Below are positions 24,886 through 33,375 of a DNA stretch of 64,000 nt, in pieces. The notes under the pieces are model-generated. The model was not told the origin of the DNA, ran no database searches, and saw only the letters and a program-made list of their open reading frames with translations. The translations under genes and the position numbers were made by a program. This DNA comes from Streptomyces sp. NBC_00271 (GTDB lineage: Bacteria; Actinomycetota; Actinomycetes; Streptomycetales; Streptomycetaceae): NCBI RefSeq assembly GCF_036178845.1, contig NZ_CP108070.1, positions 2,356,001-2,420,000 on the forward strand. Reading direction: 5' to 3'. Within the stretch, counting starts at the first letter, position 1; each line of letters opens with the position of its first letter.

Positions 24886-24919
24886 GAACCCCGCCTCCGG
24901 AGTACCGGGGGCGGGGTTC
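24886..24919 (+). terminator. Terminator hairpin after the TetR gene
   Basis: 15-bp arms 24886-24900 and 24905-24919 with one mismatch and an AGTA loop, 20 bases after the TetR stop codon. Confidence 0.8.
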
Positions 24920-25071
24920 TGTGGAGCGCCGGGCAGGCCTTGCACCTGCATCTCCCCGCAGGAAGCGGGACGTCTTTCCTTGGACCACCAACGCGAGGCC
25001 TGCCACCGAGACTTCCGGCGGTCTGCTCAAGATCAATCATAGCGCATTCCCAGCCGTCGACGACGCACGCG

Positions 25072-25674
25072 TCAGGCGGCCGACGGTCGGGCGTACTGGA
25101 GAAGGTGATCGGCGAGCAGGTGCAGAACCGCCTGGCTGTGGTCGCTGTTGCGGTCGACGAGCCAGGTCATGTTCAGGCCGTCGATCACCGAGTGCACGTA
25201 CCGCGCGAGGATCGGCACGGGCTGCGTCCACTCGATCCCGGCGTTGTCGGCGGCCAGTTCGAGCAGGGAGGCGAAGGCGGCCAGGAAGATCTCGTACTGT
25301 CTCCTGGCGATGTTCTCGAAGCCGGGATTGCGCAGCGCGTACTGGGTGAGCTCGTAACTGATCTGGTGCTCGCCCGGGTTGGCCTCGAACCCCTTCCAGA
25401 ACGCGTGCAGGCTGTCGAGGACGCTGTCGCGGATGTCCCTGTGCGGCGCGAACAGACCCCGGACCTCGGCGACGTAGCGCTCGGTGAGGGTCTCGGTGAC
25501 GCGTTCGAGGAGCTGCGCCCTGGAGTCGAAGCAGTAGTGGAAGGCCCCGAGGGTCATACCGGCCTCGTTGACGATCGCACGGGTGGTGGCCTTGGCCACG
25601 CCGTCACGCGTCATGACCCGGATCGCGGCCTCGAGAAGCTCGGCCCTCCGGTCGCTCGCCGCCATACGGGACAC
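25072..25674 (-). CDS. TetR-family transcriptional regulator
   Basis: About 200 residues. The helix-turn-helix is 'RRAELLEAAIRVMTRDGVAKATTRAIVNEAGMTLGAFHYCFDSRAQLLERV', and the C-terminal effector domain has 'ISYELTQYALRNPGFENIARRQYEIFLAAF', as in TetR_C_6/BetI-like members. A GTG at 25674 has GGGGAG five bases upstream; the in-frame ATG at 25665 is an alternative start. It is divergent from the SMP-30 operon, with a strong inverted repeat between them (25762-25798). It most likely represses that operon and itself, released by a metabolite of the pathway. Confidence 0.88.
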   Translation of the reverse strand: MSRMAASDRRAELLEAAIRVMTRDGVAKATTRAIVNEAGMTLGAFHYCFDSRAQLLERVTETLTERYVAEVRGLFAPHRDIRDSVLDSLHAFWKGFEANPGEHQISYELTQYALRNPGFENIARRQYEIFLAAFASLLELAADNAGIEWTQPVPILARYVHSVIDGLNMTWLVDRNSDHSQAVLHLLADHLLQYARPSAA

Positions 25675-25761
25675 ACGATCTCCCCTCTTCACCTGCGGGT
25701 TCGTCCGCCAGGATAGCCAGACCCACGGGCCGCGCGTCGGCTCGGAGCGCGGATCCGCCAA

Positions 25762-25798
25762 GAAGTAAGTCAAGCGTCCAAGACTCTTGACTTACTTC
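25762..25798. promoter_or_regulatory. 13-bp perfect inverted-repeat operator
   Basis: Arms GAAGTAAGTCAAG (25762-25774) and CTTGACTTACTTC (25786-25798) with an 11-base spacer, between the divergent TetR gene and the SMP-30 operon. Each arm contains TTGACTT on one strand, so the operator may overlap the -35 boxes of both promoters. Confidence 0.75.
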
Positions 25799-25859
25799 CG
25801 CGCGGTGGGCGACCGTAGCGGAACCCGACGCCTGGCACGAGCCCCCTCAGGAGGCGGAA

Positions 25860-26834
25860 GTGCGACCGCAAGCCACTGTCGTTCTGGACGGATTCGGCAC
25901 GCTGGAGTCCCTGCGCTGGCACGACGGCGCGCTGTGGTTCTGCGACTTCGCCCACGGGACGGTGCACCGCTGGGACACCCTCGGAAAGCCGGAGACCGTG
26001 GTGGAGGTCCCCGGCCGGGCCGGCGGCCTCGGCTGGCTGCCCGACGGGCGGATGCTGGTCGTCTCGATGGACGGACGCCGCGTCCACCGCCAGGAGCCGG
26101 ACGGCTCCCTGGTCGTGCACGCGGACCTCGGGGAGATCGCCGACGGCCCGGTCAACGACATGCTCGTCGACGGGCAGGGCCGCGCCTACGTGGGCAACTT
26201 CGGCTTCGACTACCACGGCTTCGTCCGGCAGCGGCCCAACGCCATGCTCTACGCACCGCCGGGCCCGCCCAGGGCCCCGCTCGCCTGCCTGTCACCGGAA
26301 GGCGAACTGCTGGGCCTGAGCGAGCCGTTGGTGTTCCCCAACGGCTGCTTCCTCATCGACGAGGGGCGAACCCTGCTGGTCGCCGAGACACTGGCGATGC
26401 GGCTCACCGCACTGCCCGTGCTGCCGGACGGACGGCTCGGCCCGCCACGCCCCTGGGCCCCGCTGGTCCCGGCCTGGCTGTGGAAGTCCCTCAACCGTCC
26501 CGGGGTGCGTGGCCGGATCACCCGGCGGGTCTCGTCCCTGCTGGACCACCAGGCGATCGCCGACCGCTCCGACACCCCCATCGCACCGGACGGCATCGCA
26601 CCGGGCAAGGACGGCACGGCCTGGGTCGCCAACGCGCTGCGCGGCGAGTGCGTCCGAGTCGGCCCCGGCGGCACGATCCTGGAGCGCGTCGCCACCAGCC
26701 AACGCACGCTCAGCTGCCTGGTCGCGGGCCCGCATGGCGACACCCTGTACGCCGCCACCGTCCCCACCGACGACCCGGAGCGCGCGGCACGGCTCAACGG
26801 CGCACGGCTGGAGGCGTACGTCCTGCCGTCGTGA
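25860..26834 (+). CDS. SMP-30/gluconolactonase/LRE-family protein
   Basis: 324-residue six-bladed beta-propeller, the family of metal-dependent lactonases. Visible blocks are 'LESLRWHDGALWFCDFAHGTVHRWD' with the N-terminal Glu ligand, 'GGLGWLPDGRMLVVSM', 'ADGPVNDMLVDGQGRAYVGNFGFD' containing the Asn ligand region, and 'IAPDGIAPGKDGTAWVANALRGECVRV' with the Asp ligand. It hydrolyses sugar or other lactones; the actual substrate is unknown. GTG 25860 follows AGGAGG. It is the first gene of a four-gene operon with two SDRs and a PLP aldolase-like enzyme. Confidence 0.86.
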   Translation: MRPQATVVLDGFGTLESLRWHDGALWFCDFAHGTVHRWDTLGKPETVVEVPGRAGGLGWLPDGRMLVVSMDGRRVHRQEPDGSLVVHADLGEIADGPVNDMLVDGQGRAYVGNFGFDYHGFVRQRPNAMLYAPPGPPRAPLACLSPEGELLGLSEPLVFPNGCFLIDEGRTLLVAETLAMRLTALPVLPDGRLGPPRPWAPLVPAWLWKSLNRPGVRGRITRRVSSLLDHQAIADRSDTPIAPDGIAPGKDGTAWVANALRGECVRVGPGGTILERVATSQRTLSCLVAGPHGDTLYAATVPTDDPERAARLNGARLEAYVLPS

Positions 26835-27039
26835 CCGCGGACGCACGGGCCTTCCCCGACGGCCGGCCCGCTCCTCCGCTCGCGGACACGCGCACTCCGT
26901 CCACGGGGCCATCCCCCGCCCGCCTCCTGGGAGTTCACATGCACGGACATCGAACGGGTGACGGCGCCCTCGACACTTCGTACGGCGCCCACGACGGCAC
27001 CTCGTGCGGCAGCGGCGGCGCATGCCAGGGGAGGCCGCG

Positions 27040-27867
27040 ATGAGCGTGGTCCTGGTGACCGGCGCGGCCAGTGGCATCGGCGCCGCCACCGCGCGCGAGG
27101 CCGCGCGCCGAGGCCACCGGGTCGCCCTCGCCGACATCGACCTGGCCGGTGCCACCCGCCTTGCAGACCGCCTCGGCCCCGCCGCCTGCGCGATCCCCCT
27201 CGACATCCGCGACCAGGACGCCTGGGAGGAGGCCTTCGACGCCGTCGCGGCCCGGTTCGGCCCCGTCGAGGTTCTCGTCAACAACGCCGGGATCATCCAC
27301 ACGGGATACGCACGCCAGTTGTCCCTGGAACAGCACCGCCACATGGTCGAGGTCAACCTGCTCGGCCCGATGACCGGGACGCTGACCGCGCTGCCCCGGA
27401 TGCGCGCCCAGGGGCGCGGGCACATCATCACCGTCTGCAGCATGAGCTCGTTCCTGCCGCTGTCCGGTTACACCACCTACGGCGCGACCAAGCACGGGCT
27501 GCGCGCCTTCCACCACAGCGTGGCGATCGAGGAGCGCGGCGGACCGGTGACGTTCAGCATCGTCCACCCGCCCGGCACCCGGACGCCGATGCTGGAGCAG
27601 GAGATGGCCGACCCCAGCGCGGTGATCACCTTCGCCGAGAAGCCGCTCACCCCCGAGAAGGTCGCCTCGGTCATCGTCGACGCGATCGTGAAGAAGCCGG
27701 TCGAAGTCGTCCACCCCGCCGTCGGCGGACGCGTTCAGCGAGTCGCCGGGGTGTTCCCCCGGCTGATGCGCTTCGTGATCCCCAGGGTGGCGGCCATGGC
27801 GGAACGCCGCAGTAGGAGCATCACCCCGGCCACGGCCGTGGTGCGCGAGCGAGGAGACAGCCGATGA
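27040..27867 (+). CDS. SDR family NAD(P)-dependent oxidoreductase
   Basis: 275 residues, classical SDR: 'LVTGAASGIGAATAREA' cofactor motif, 'NNAGI' at about 85, catalytic Ser in 'VCSMSSF' and YxxxK in 'YGATKHGL'. The C-terminal extension ('GGRVQRVAGVFPRLMRFVIPRVAAMAERR') is Arg-rich and may contact membrane, as in long-chain or retinol-type SDRs. ATG 27040 follows GGGGAGG. A 205-base gap separates it from the lactonase; its stop overlaps the next start by four bases. Its place beside a D-threonine-aldolase-like enzyme suggests a beta-hydroxy or amino alcohol substrate. Confidence 0.88.
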   Translation: MSVVLVTGAASGIGAATAREAARRGHRVALADIDLAGATRLADRLGPAACAIPLDIRDQDAWEEAFDAVAARFGPVEVLVNNAGIIHTGYARQLSLEQHRHMVEVNLLGPMTGTLTALPRMRAQGRGHIITVCSMSSFLPLSGYTTYGATKHGLRAFHHSVAIEERGGPVTFSIVHPPGTRTPMLEQEMADPSAVITFAEKPLTPEKVASVIVDAIVKKPVEVVHPAVGGRVQRVAGVFPRLMRFVIPRVAAMAERRSRSITPATAVVRERGDSR

Positions 27868-29096
27868 CCACCGACACCGCCACCACCCCGGCCCGGTCCG
27901 CCCCCGCGGAACAGGGGCACTTCGACCGGTTGCGGGCGGCGACCGCGGGCCTGGAGCCGCCCTTCGGCGTCATCGATCTGGACGCCTTCGACGCCAACGC
28001 CGTCGACCTCGAACGCCGCGCGGGCGGCAAGCCGATACGGCTCGCGAGCAAGTCGCTGCGCTCGCGCGCCCTCATCCGCCGGGCTCTCGCCCGCCCCGGG
28101 TTCCAGGGCATCCTCGGCTTCACGCTGCCCGAAGCCCTGTGGCTGGCCGAAGAGTTCGAGGACGTCGTCGTCGGCTACCCCACCACCGACGCCACCGCGC
28201 TGCGCCGGCTGGCCGCAGACGAACGGCTCGCCTCCCGGATCACCCTGATGGTGGACTCCGTCGAGCACCTCGACCTCGTGGACGCCGCGACCGGCCCCCG
28301 GCAGACCCGCGTCCGCGTCTGCCTGGAGCTGGACGCCGCCCTGCGACTGGCGGGCGGCCGTCTGCACCTCGGGCCGCGCAGGTCCCCGGTGCACACTCCG
28401 CGGGAGGCGGCCGCGTTCGCCCGCGAGGTCGCGGCCCGTCCGGGCTTCGAACTGACCGGGATCATGGGGTACGAGGGCCAGGTCGCCGGCCTCGGCGACA
28501 ACCAGCCCGGTTCCCTGCTCAAGCGGGCCGTCGTGCGCGCGATGCAGCGTTCCTCCGTCGAGGAACTGCGCCACCGACGGGAGGCCGCGGTCGCCGCCGT
28601 ACGTGCCGTCACCCCGCTGCGGTTCGTCAACGGCGGCGGCACCGGCAGCCTTGAGACCACCACGCGGGAGGACGCCGTGACCGAACTCGCGGCGGGCTCC
28701 GGCCTGTACGGTCCCGGACTCTTCGACTTCTACCGGTCCTTCCGGCCCGTCCCCGCCGCGTACTTCGTGCTGCCCGTCGTACGCCGCCCCTCCCCGAAGA
28801 TCGCGACGCTCCTGGGCGGCGGATGGATCGCGTCAGGCCCGCCCGGCAAGGACCGGCTGCCCACCCTGGCCTGGCCCCCCGGCCTGCGCGTCACCGCGAC
28901 CGAAGCCGCGGGCGAGGTGCAGACCCCGCTGCTCGGCAAGCCCGCGCAGGTCCTGCGCATCGGAGACCGGGTGTGGCTGCGGCATGCCAAGGCCGGTGAA
29001 CTGTGCGAGCGGGTCGGGGAACTCCATCTGGTCAGCGGCGGCGAGGTGGTCGACACCGTACCGACGTACCGGGGCGAGGGCCGGCACTTCCTGTGA
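27864..29096 (+). CDS. PLP-dependent amino acid deaminase/aldolase (alanine racemase N-terminal fold)
   Basis: 410 residues of the fold III PLP family with D-threonine aldolase and D-serine dehydratase. The N-terminal barrel begins 'PPFGVIDLDAFDANAVDLERRAGGKPIRLASKSLRSRAL', where the Lys of 'ASKSL' is the likely Schiff-base residue. 'FVNGGGTGSLETT' supplies phosphate binding, and a C-terminal beta domain ('VGELHLVSGGEVVDTVPTYRGEGRHFL') has the His found in the D-serine dehydratase-like branch. ATGA overlap with the preceding SDR and a 28-base gap to the next SDR show one operon. Similar genes occur in mycobacteria next to lactone or sugar-acid enzymes. Substrate unknown. Confidence 0.86.
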   Translation: MTTDTATTPARSAPAEQGHFDRLRAATAGLEPPFGVIDLDAFDANAVDLERRAGGKPIRLASKSLRSRALIRRALARPGFQGILGFTLPEALWLAEEFEDVVVGYPTTDATALRRLAADERLASRITLMVDSVEHLDLVDAATGPRQTRVRVCLELDAALRLAGGRLHLGPRRSPVHTPREAAAFAREVAARPGFELTGIMGYEGQVAGLGDNQPGSLLKRAVVRAMQRSSVEELRHRREAAVAAVRAVTPLRFVNGGGTGSLETTTREDAVTELAAGSGLYGPGLFDFYRSFRPVPAAYFVLPVVRRPSPKIATLLGGGWIASGPPGKDRLPTLAWPPGLRVTATEAAGEVQTPLLGKPAQVLRIGDRVWLRHAKAGELCERVGELHLVSGGEVVDTVPTYRGEGRHFL

Positions 29097-29124
29097 CGGC
29101 CCGTCCTCCGGGCAGGGTGACACC

Positions 29125-29895
29125 ATGACCCGCATCACCGACCGAACCGTCCTGATCGTCGGTGCCTCCTCGGGCATCGGCGCGGAGGTGGCACGCCTTC
29201 TCGCGCACAACGGCAACCGGCTGGTCGTCACGGCACGGCGCGCCCCCGAACTCGCCTCCGTGGCCAAGGAGATCCGAGCCGCGGGCAGCGCCTGCCTGGA
29301 CATCGCCGCCGACGCCCTGGACCCGGGGGCGGCCTCCGCCGTGGTGGCCGCGTGCGTCGCGGAGTACGGATCCGTCGACGTCGCGCTCCTCAACGCCGGC
29401 CAGGGACCGGACATGTCCATGGACCAGGTCACCGTGGCCGACATCGCACGGATCACGGCCTTGAACTACGACGTCGTCGTCCACTACCTCGTCCCGCTGA
29501 TCGCGCAGATGAAGACCCAGCGCGACGGCGGCCTGATCGCCCACACCAACTCGCTGGCCGGCCTGATGGGCATCCCCCGCCAGGGCCCCTACTCCGCCGC
29601 GAAGGCCGCTGCCCGCACCCTCATCGAGGCCGCACGCGTCGAACTCGCGCCCCACGGCATCCGGTTCACCAGCATCCACCCCGGCTTCGTCGCAACCGAC
29701 CGCGTCGGCGCCGACGGTCTCCCCAAGCCCCTCCAAGTCAGCCAGAACCGCGCGGCACGACACGTCGTACGCGCCCTGGAAAGGGAACCGGCACAGGCGT
29801 ACTTCCCCTGGACCACGACAACCCTGGTCCGCACCCTGCGCGCCCTCCCCACGCCGCTCTCCGCCCTGATATTGCGAAAACTGGCCTCGCGCTAG
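29125..29895 (+). CDS. SDR family oxidoreductase
   Basis: 256 residues, classical SDR with 'VLIVGASSGIGAEVARLLA', 'LLNAGQG' (NAG motif variant), catalytic Ser in 'HTNSLAGLMG' and 'YSAAKAA'. The end 'QAYFPWTTTTLVRTLRALPTPLSALILRKLASR' is hydrophobic and basic, suggesting peripheral membrane contact like the other SDR in the operon. ATG 29125 follows AGGGTG. It is the last gene of the lactonase operon and converges with the NTF2-like gene with only 14 bases between stops. Confidence 0.87.
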   Translation: MTRITDRTVLIVGASSGIGAEVARLLAHNGNRLVVTARRAPELASVAKEIRAAGSACLDIAADALDPGAASAVVAACVAEYGSVDVALLNAGQGPDMSMDQVTVADIARITALNYDVVVHYLVPLIAQMKTQRDGGLIAHTNSLAGLMGIPRQGPYSAAKAAARTLIEAARVELAPHGIRFTSIHPGFVATDRVGADGLPKPLQVSQNRAARHVVRALEREPAQAYFPWTTTTLVRTLRALPTPLSALILRKLASR

Positions 29896-29909
29896 GAGTG
29901 GGAGTGGCT

Positions 29910-30269
29910 TCAGGGTTCGATGACCAAGCGTTCCACGAGGTCGCCGCGGAGCGTGAACCGGTAGCGCAGGTCGACGGTTCCGCCGGGGAAGTCGCCTTCG
30001 AGGTGCTGCGTGGCGGTGTAGTGGCTCGCGTCGGTGCGCTCGGCCCCGGTGAGATCGATGGTGTACGTGAACTCGGTCGCCGACCGGTTCAGCCACCGCT
30101 CGATGGCGGCGGTGCCCTGGTAGGTGTTGCCGTCGTCGATCACCGTGGCGTCCTGGGTGAACGTGGCGACGGCCACGGCGGTGTCGTGGGCGCGGTGCGC
30201 CGTGAGGTAGCGGGTGATCACCTCGGGCAGGGTGTCCGGAGCGATGGCTCGGTGCTGGTCGTGCTGCAT
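29910..30269 (-). CDS. NTF2-like (SnoaL-type) domain protein
   Basis: 119-residue small alpha+beta protein of the NTF2 superfamily: 'VITRYLTAHRAHDTAVAVATFTQDATVIDDGNTYQGTAAIERWL' and a C-terminal sheet 'GGTVDLRYRFTLRGDLVERLVIEP'. Members may be enzymes (isomerases, cyclases) or ligand-binding proteins; none can be assigned here. ATG 30269 follows AGAGG. It lies 50 bases downstream of the HxlR-controlled SDR and is very likely co-transcribed with it. Confidence 0.85.
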   Translation of the reverse strand: MQHDQHRAIAPDTLPEVITRYLTAHRAHDTAVAVATFTQDATVIDDGNTYQGTAAIERWLNRSATEFTYTIDLTGAERTDASHYTATQHLEGDFPGGTVDLRYRFTLRGDLVERLVIEP

Positions 30270-30319
30270 GGCAGGCCTCTCGGTGGTGGTGTCTTTCAGA
30301 TGCTGAGAGTGAGGGCGGT

Positions 30320-31105
30320 TCACACCGTGGGGGTGGTGCCGCCGTCGATGACGTGCTCGGCGCCGACGATGGCCGAGGCGCGGTCGGAGACCAGGAAGGC
30401 GACGAGTTCGGCCACTTCCTCGGGACGGTTGGGGCGGCCGAGGGGGATGCCGCCGAGGGAGTCCATGAGCCGGGCCAGTGCCGCGTCCTGGGTGATGCCG
30501 GCGTCGTGGGCGATCCTGGCGACGAGGTTGTCGGCGGCGGTGGTCTGGACGAAGCCGGGCGAGACGGTGTTGACGCGGATGCCGTGCGGGGCGACCTCGT
30601 TGGCGAGGCCCTTGCTGTAGGTGGTCAGGGCGGCCTTGGCGGCGGCGTAGGCGAGAGTTCCGTTCCACAGCGGCATGCGGCGCTGGATCGATGTGACGTG
30701 CACGATGGCGCCCTTTCCGGCCGCGATCATGCCGGGCAGCAGTCCGCGGTCCAGGCGGACGGCGGCCAGCAGGTTGACGTTCAGTTCCCTGGCCCAGTCG
30801 TCCTCGCCGAGTGCCGCGAAGCCCCCGGCGGGCGCCTCGGAGCCGCCGAGGGTGTGGACCAGGATGTCGACACCTCCGAGCCGGGCCTCCACCTCACCGA
30901 CCACTAGGGCGGCGCCATCGGCGGTGGACAGGTCGGCTGCGATGAACGTCTTCTCCTCGACCTCGTCGGGACGGCTGCGGGCGGTGACGAGTACCGTCGC
31001 ACCGGCCTGGGCGAGGCGCCGGGCGATGGCGGCTCCGCTGCCTTTGGTGCCGCCGGTGACCAGGGCACGGCGGCCCTCGAGGGATTCGCCGGGGTGGGTG
31101 GCCAT
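30320..31105 (-). CDS. SDR family oxidoreductase
   Basis: 261 residues: cofactor loop '[18 protein letters not shown]', '[13 protein letters not shown]' and '[10 protein letters not shown]' in place of the NNAG motif. The catalytic block is '[23 protein letters not shown]', then '[11 protein letters not shown]' and '[10 protein letters not shown]'. The YxxxK is intact. ATG 31105 follows GGAG. It is divergent from the HxlR regulator, with a 12-bp inverted repeat between; such HxlR/SDR pairs commonly respond to electrophiles or quinones. The NTF2-like gene follows in the same direction. Confidence 0.88.
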   Translation of the reverse strand: MATHPGESLEGRRALVTGGTKGSGAAIARRLAQAGATVLVTARSRPDEVEEKTFIAADLSTADGAALVVGEVEARLGGVDILVHTLGGSEAPAGGFAALGEDDWARELNVNLLAAVRLDRGLLPGMIAAGKGAIVHVTSIQRRMPLWNGTLAYAAAKAALTTYSKGLANEVAPHGIRVNTVSPGFVQTTAADNLVARIAHDAGITQDAALARLMDSLGGIPLGRPNRPEEVAELVAFLVSDRASAIVGAEHVIDGGTTPTV

Positions 31106-31151
31106 GGTGCGCTCCGTTCTCGGGTGCGGGCATGCCGAACACGGCCGCCCC

Positions 31152-31196
31152 GTTACTGCTAAAATAGAATCTACTAACTTCGACTTTAGCAGTAAC
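31152..31196. promoter_or_regulatory. HxlR operator, 12-bp perfect inverted repeat
   Basis: Arms GTTACTGCTAAA (31152-31163) and TTTAGCAGTAAC (31185-31196) with a 21-base AT-rich spacer, between the divergent SDR and HxlR genes. The spacer probably holds the overlapping promoters. Confidence 0.75.
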
Positions 31197-31212
31197 TGAG
31201 GGGATGGTCGCC

Positions 31213-31713
31213 GTGGCAAGCCGGATCAGGCTGGAGGACCGGGAGTGCCCGCTGTCCACGACGGTGGAACACGTGGGCGAGTGGTGGACGCTGCTGATCC
31301 TCCACGACGCCTTCGACGGTTACACCCGCTTCGACCAGTTCCAGGAGAACCTGGGAATCTCCTCCAGCATGCTCACGGCCCGGCTCAAGACCCTCGTCGC
31401 GGACGGACTGCTGGAGCGTCGGCCGTACCAGACCAACCCCGTGCGCCACGAGTACGTCCTGACGGAGCTCGGTCGTTCGCTGCGCCCGGTGATAGTCGCC
31501 CTGGCCGCCTGGGGCAACTCCCGGCTGGCGCCGCAGGACCGCAGCATGATCCTCGTCGACACGGACAGCGGCGAGGAGGTCGAGCCCGTCGTCGTCGACG
31601 CCAGGACCGGCCGCCGGCTCGACGACAGCGACGCCTTCGTCTTCACGGCGGGCCCGGCGGCGAGCCCCGCCATGCGCGACCGCTACCCGAACGGGTCGAA
31701 GACGCAGAGGTGA
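31213..31713 (+). CDS. HxlR/MarR-like winged-helix regulator
   Basis: 166 residues: '[76 protein letters not shown]' is the HxlR domain with its conserved N-terminal Cys (about residue 11), a residue used in redox or electrophile sensing in HypR/YodB-type relatives. The C-terminal ~50 residues form an extra charged tail. GTG 31213 is favoured because GAGGGG lies at the right distance; ATG 31204 would abut it. Likely autoregulated through the inverted repeat upstream and controlling the divergent SDR. Confidence 0.88.
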   Translation: MASRIRLEDRECPLSTTVEHVGEWWTLLILHDAFDGYTRFDQFQENLGISSSMLTARLKTLVADGLLERRPYQTNPVRHEYVLTELGRSLRPVIVALAAWGNSRLAPQDRSMILVDTDSGEEVEPVVVDARTGRRLDDSDAFVFTAGPAASPAMRDRYPNGSKTQR

Positions 31714-31749
31714 GCGGCCCCGAGGGCTGAGCAGCGCCCCCGCGACCGC

Positions 31750-33135
31750 TCAGCCGGGTGGAAGGGGGTGATGGCCGGGCGGCTGCGCGGCCCGCGGGGG
31801 CAGCTCGCGTCCCAGGCGGGCGAGTGGGGACAGGGCCATCAGCGCCGGGGACAGCATCATGCCAGCGGCCGTCACCAGGAGGCTGGTGCGCAGCCCCCAC
31901 GCCCCCGCGAGAAAGCCGCCGAGCAGTGAGCCGAGCGGGGCGGCCCCCATACCGACGAACGTGATCGTCGCGGCCACGCGGGCTTGCATCCCATCCGGCG
32001 TGACGGCCTGCCGCACGGCCATGACCGTGACGTTCACCAGTTGGCCGAAGGTCCCGAACACGAAGTTGACCGCGACGAGCGAGGGGATCGTCACCGCGGA
32101 GGGGCCGCTCAGCGCGGGCACGCACAGCATCACGCCGTCGCCGAGCGCCGCCGCCGGCACGAGCACCACGCCGTGACCGAACCGGCCCGGGAGCCGGGCG
32201 GCCAGCACGGAACCCAGGAGCGCGCCCGGCCCCGTGGCGGCGAGTGTCAGCCCCACGACGCTGCCCGACAGGTGCAAGTCCCGTGGCAGGAAGAGCAGAT
32301 AGCCGGTCATCATCGCCGCGAAGGAGAACTGGAAGGCGGCCGAGGCCAGGCCCACGGTCCGTAGCCAGGTGTCCCCGGCGACGAAGCGCAGGCCCTCGTG
32401 GATCCGGCGCCAGACCCGAGGGGCCCGTCCCGACCGCCCGGGGACCGATTCGCGGCGCCGGATCCGCTGGATCGAAAGGAACGACCCCGCGAAGGACAGG
32501 GCGCAGGACGCGGCGGCGATCGGCGCCGACAGAAGGGACACGAGCGCGCCGCCCAGGGCGGGGCCGACGATCTGCGCCGCCGAACGGCTGCCCTCGATCG
32601 CGCTGGTGGCCCAGGTCAACCGGTCGCGTTCCACCAGTCGTACGAGAGAGGCCTGGTACGCCACGTCGAAGAACACCGACAGGACCCCGACCGTGAAGGC
32701 GACCACGAGCAGTGCCGGCAGGCCGAGCCCGCCGAGGAGTCCGGCCAGGGCGGCGCCGCCCAGCGCCAGGGCCCGGCCGAGGTCCGCCAGCACCATCACC
32801 GTGCGGGTCCGCCATCGGTCCACCCACGCGCCGACGAGGAGCGCGAGCAGCAGGGTCGGCGCCTGCCCCACCGCGCGCAGGACGCCCAAGCGGCCGGCAT
32901 CGGCGTCGAGTGTGAGAACCGCGATCAGCGGAAGGACCACCAGGCTCGCGTGTTCGCCGAGTTGGGAGGCCGTCTGCCCCACCCACAGCCGGCGGAAGTC
33001 GGCGTCGCGCCGGAGGGCCGGCGGAACAGGACGCCCCGAGCCGGACGCGGAGGATGGTGAGGAGGATGGGGCGGACGAGGAGGACGAGGAAGACGAAGAG
33101 GACGAGGAGGGCGGACAGGAGGAAGCGTCCGGCAC
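31750..33135 (-). CDS. MFS transporter (EntS/MFS_3-like) with poly-Ser N-terminus
   Basis: About 461 residues, 12 predicted helices, similar to the MFS_3 enterobactin-exporter type: 'DFRRLWVGQTASQLGEHASLVVLPLIAVLTL', 'LVGAWVDRWRTRTVMVLADLGRA', 'LVERDRLTWATSAIEGSRSAAQIVGPALGG'. The N-terminus before the first helix contains a 12-Ser run encoded by a GAG/GAC-type microsatellite (about 33057-33110 on the plus strand), so its length may vary. GTG 33135 has AAGGGG eight bases upstream; an in-frame GTG at 33183 is the alternative. The substrate is unknown. It converges with the HxlR gene. Confidence 0.85.
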   Translation of the reverse strand: MPDASSCPPSSSSSSSSSSSSAPSSSPSSASGSGRPVPPALRRDADFRRLWVGQTASQLGEHASLVVLPLIAVLTLDADAGRLGVLRAVGQAPTLLLALLVGAWVDRWRTRTVMVLADLGRALALGGAALAGLLGGLGLPALLVVAFTVGVLSVFFDVAYQASLVRLVERDRLTWATSAIEGSRSAAQIVGPALGGALVSLLSAPIAAASCALSFAGSFLSIQRIRRRESVPGRSGRAPRVWRRIHEGLRFVAGDTWLRTVGLASAAFQFSFAAMMTGYLLFLPRDLHLSGSVVGLTLAATGPGALLGSVLAARLPGRFGHGVVLVPAAALGDGVMLCVPALSGPSAVTIPSLVAVNFVFGTFGQLVNVTVMAVRQAVTPDGMQARVAATITFVGMGAAPLGSLLGGFLAGAWGLRTSLLVTAAGMMLSPALMALSPLARLGRELPPRAAQPPGHHPLPPG

Positions 33136-33375
33136 AGGAAAACCCCTTGGGTCGCGCAAGACAGAGCCCGCCACCCGGCGCACGACGAGGACGCCGACGG
33201 TTCAGGTGGGGGAAGGCTCGCTGTGCCGCGCATCAAGGGCAGCACGCGATGACGGGCCGCTCAGGGCCTACGACGTCAACGCGCGCTCGGACGACCGGGC
33301 ATGTCTCGACTCCTCAGGGATCAGACTCGCTGCCCGCACTCTAGCCCTCGGCTGATGGGCACGAAAGGGGATTAC

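Noticed and set aside
26935..27039. Small plus-strand frame between the lactonase and SDR genes (MHGHRTGDGAL...)
   Set aside because: No good ribosome binding site, low-complexity composition, and it runs into the SDR start; likely leader sequence only.
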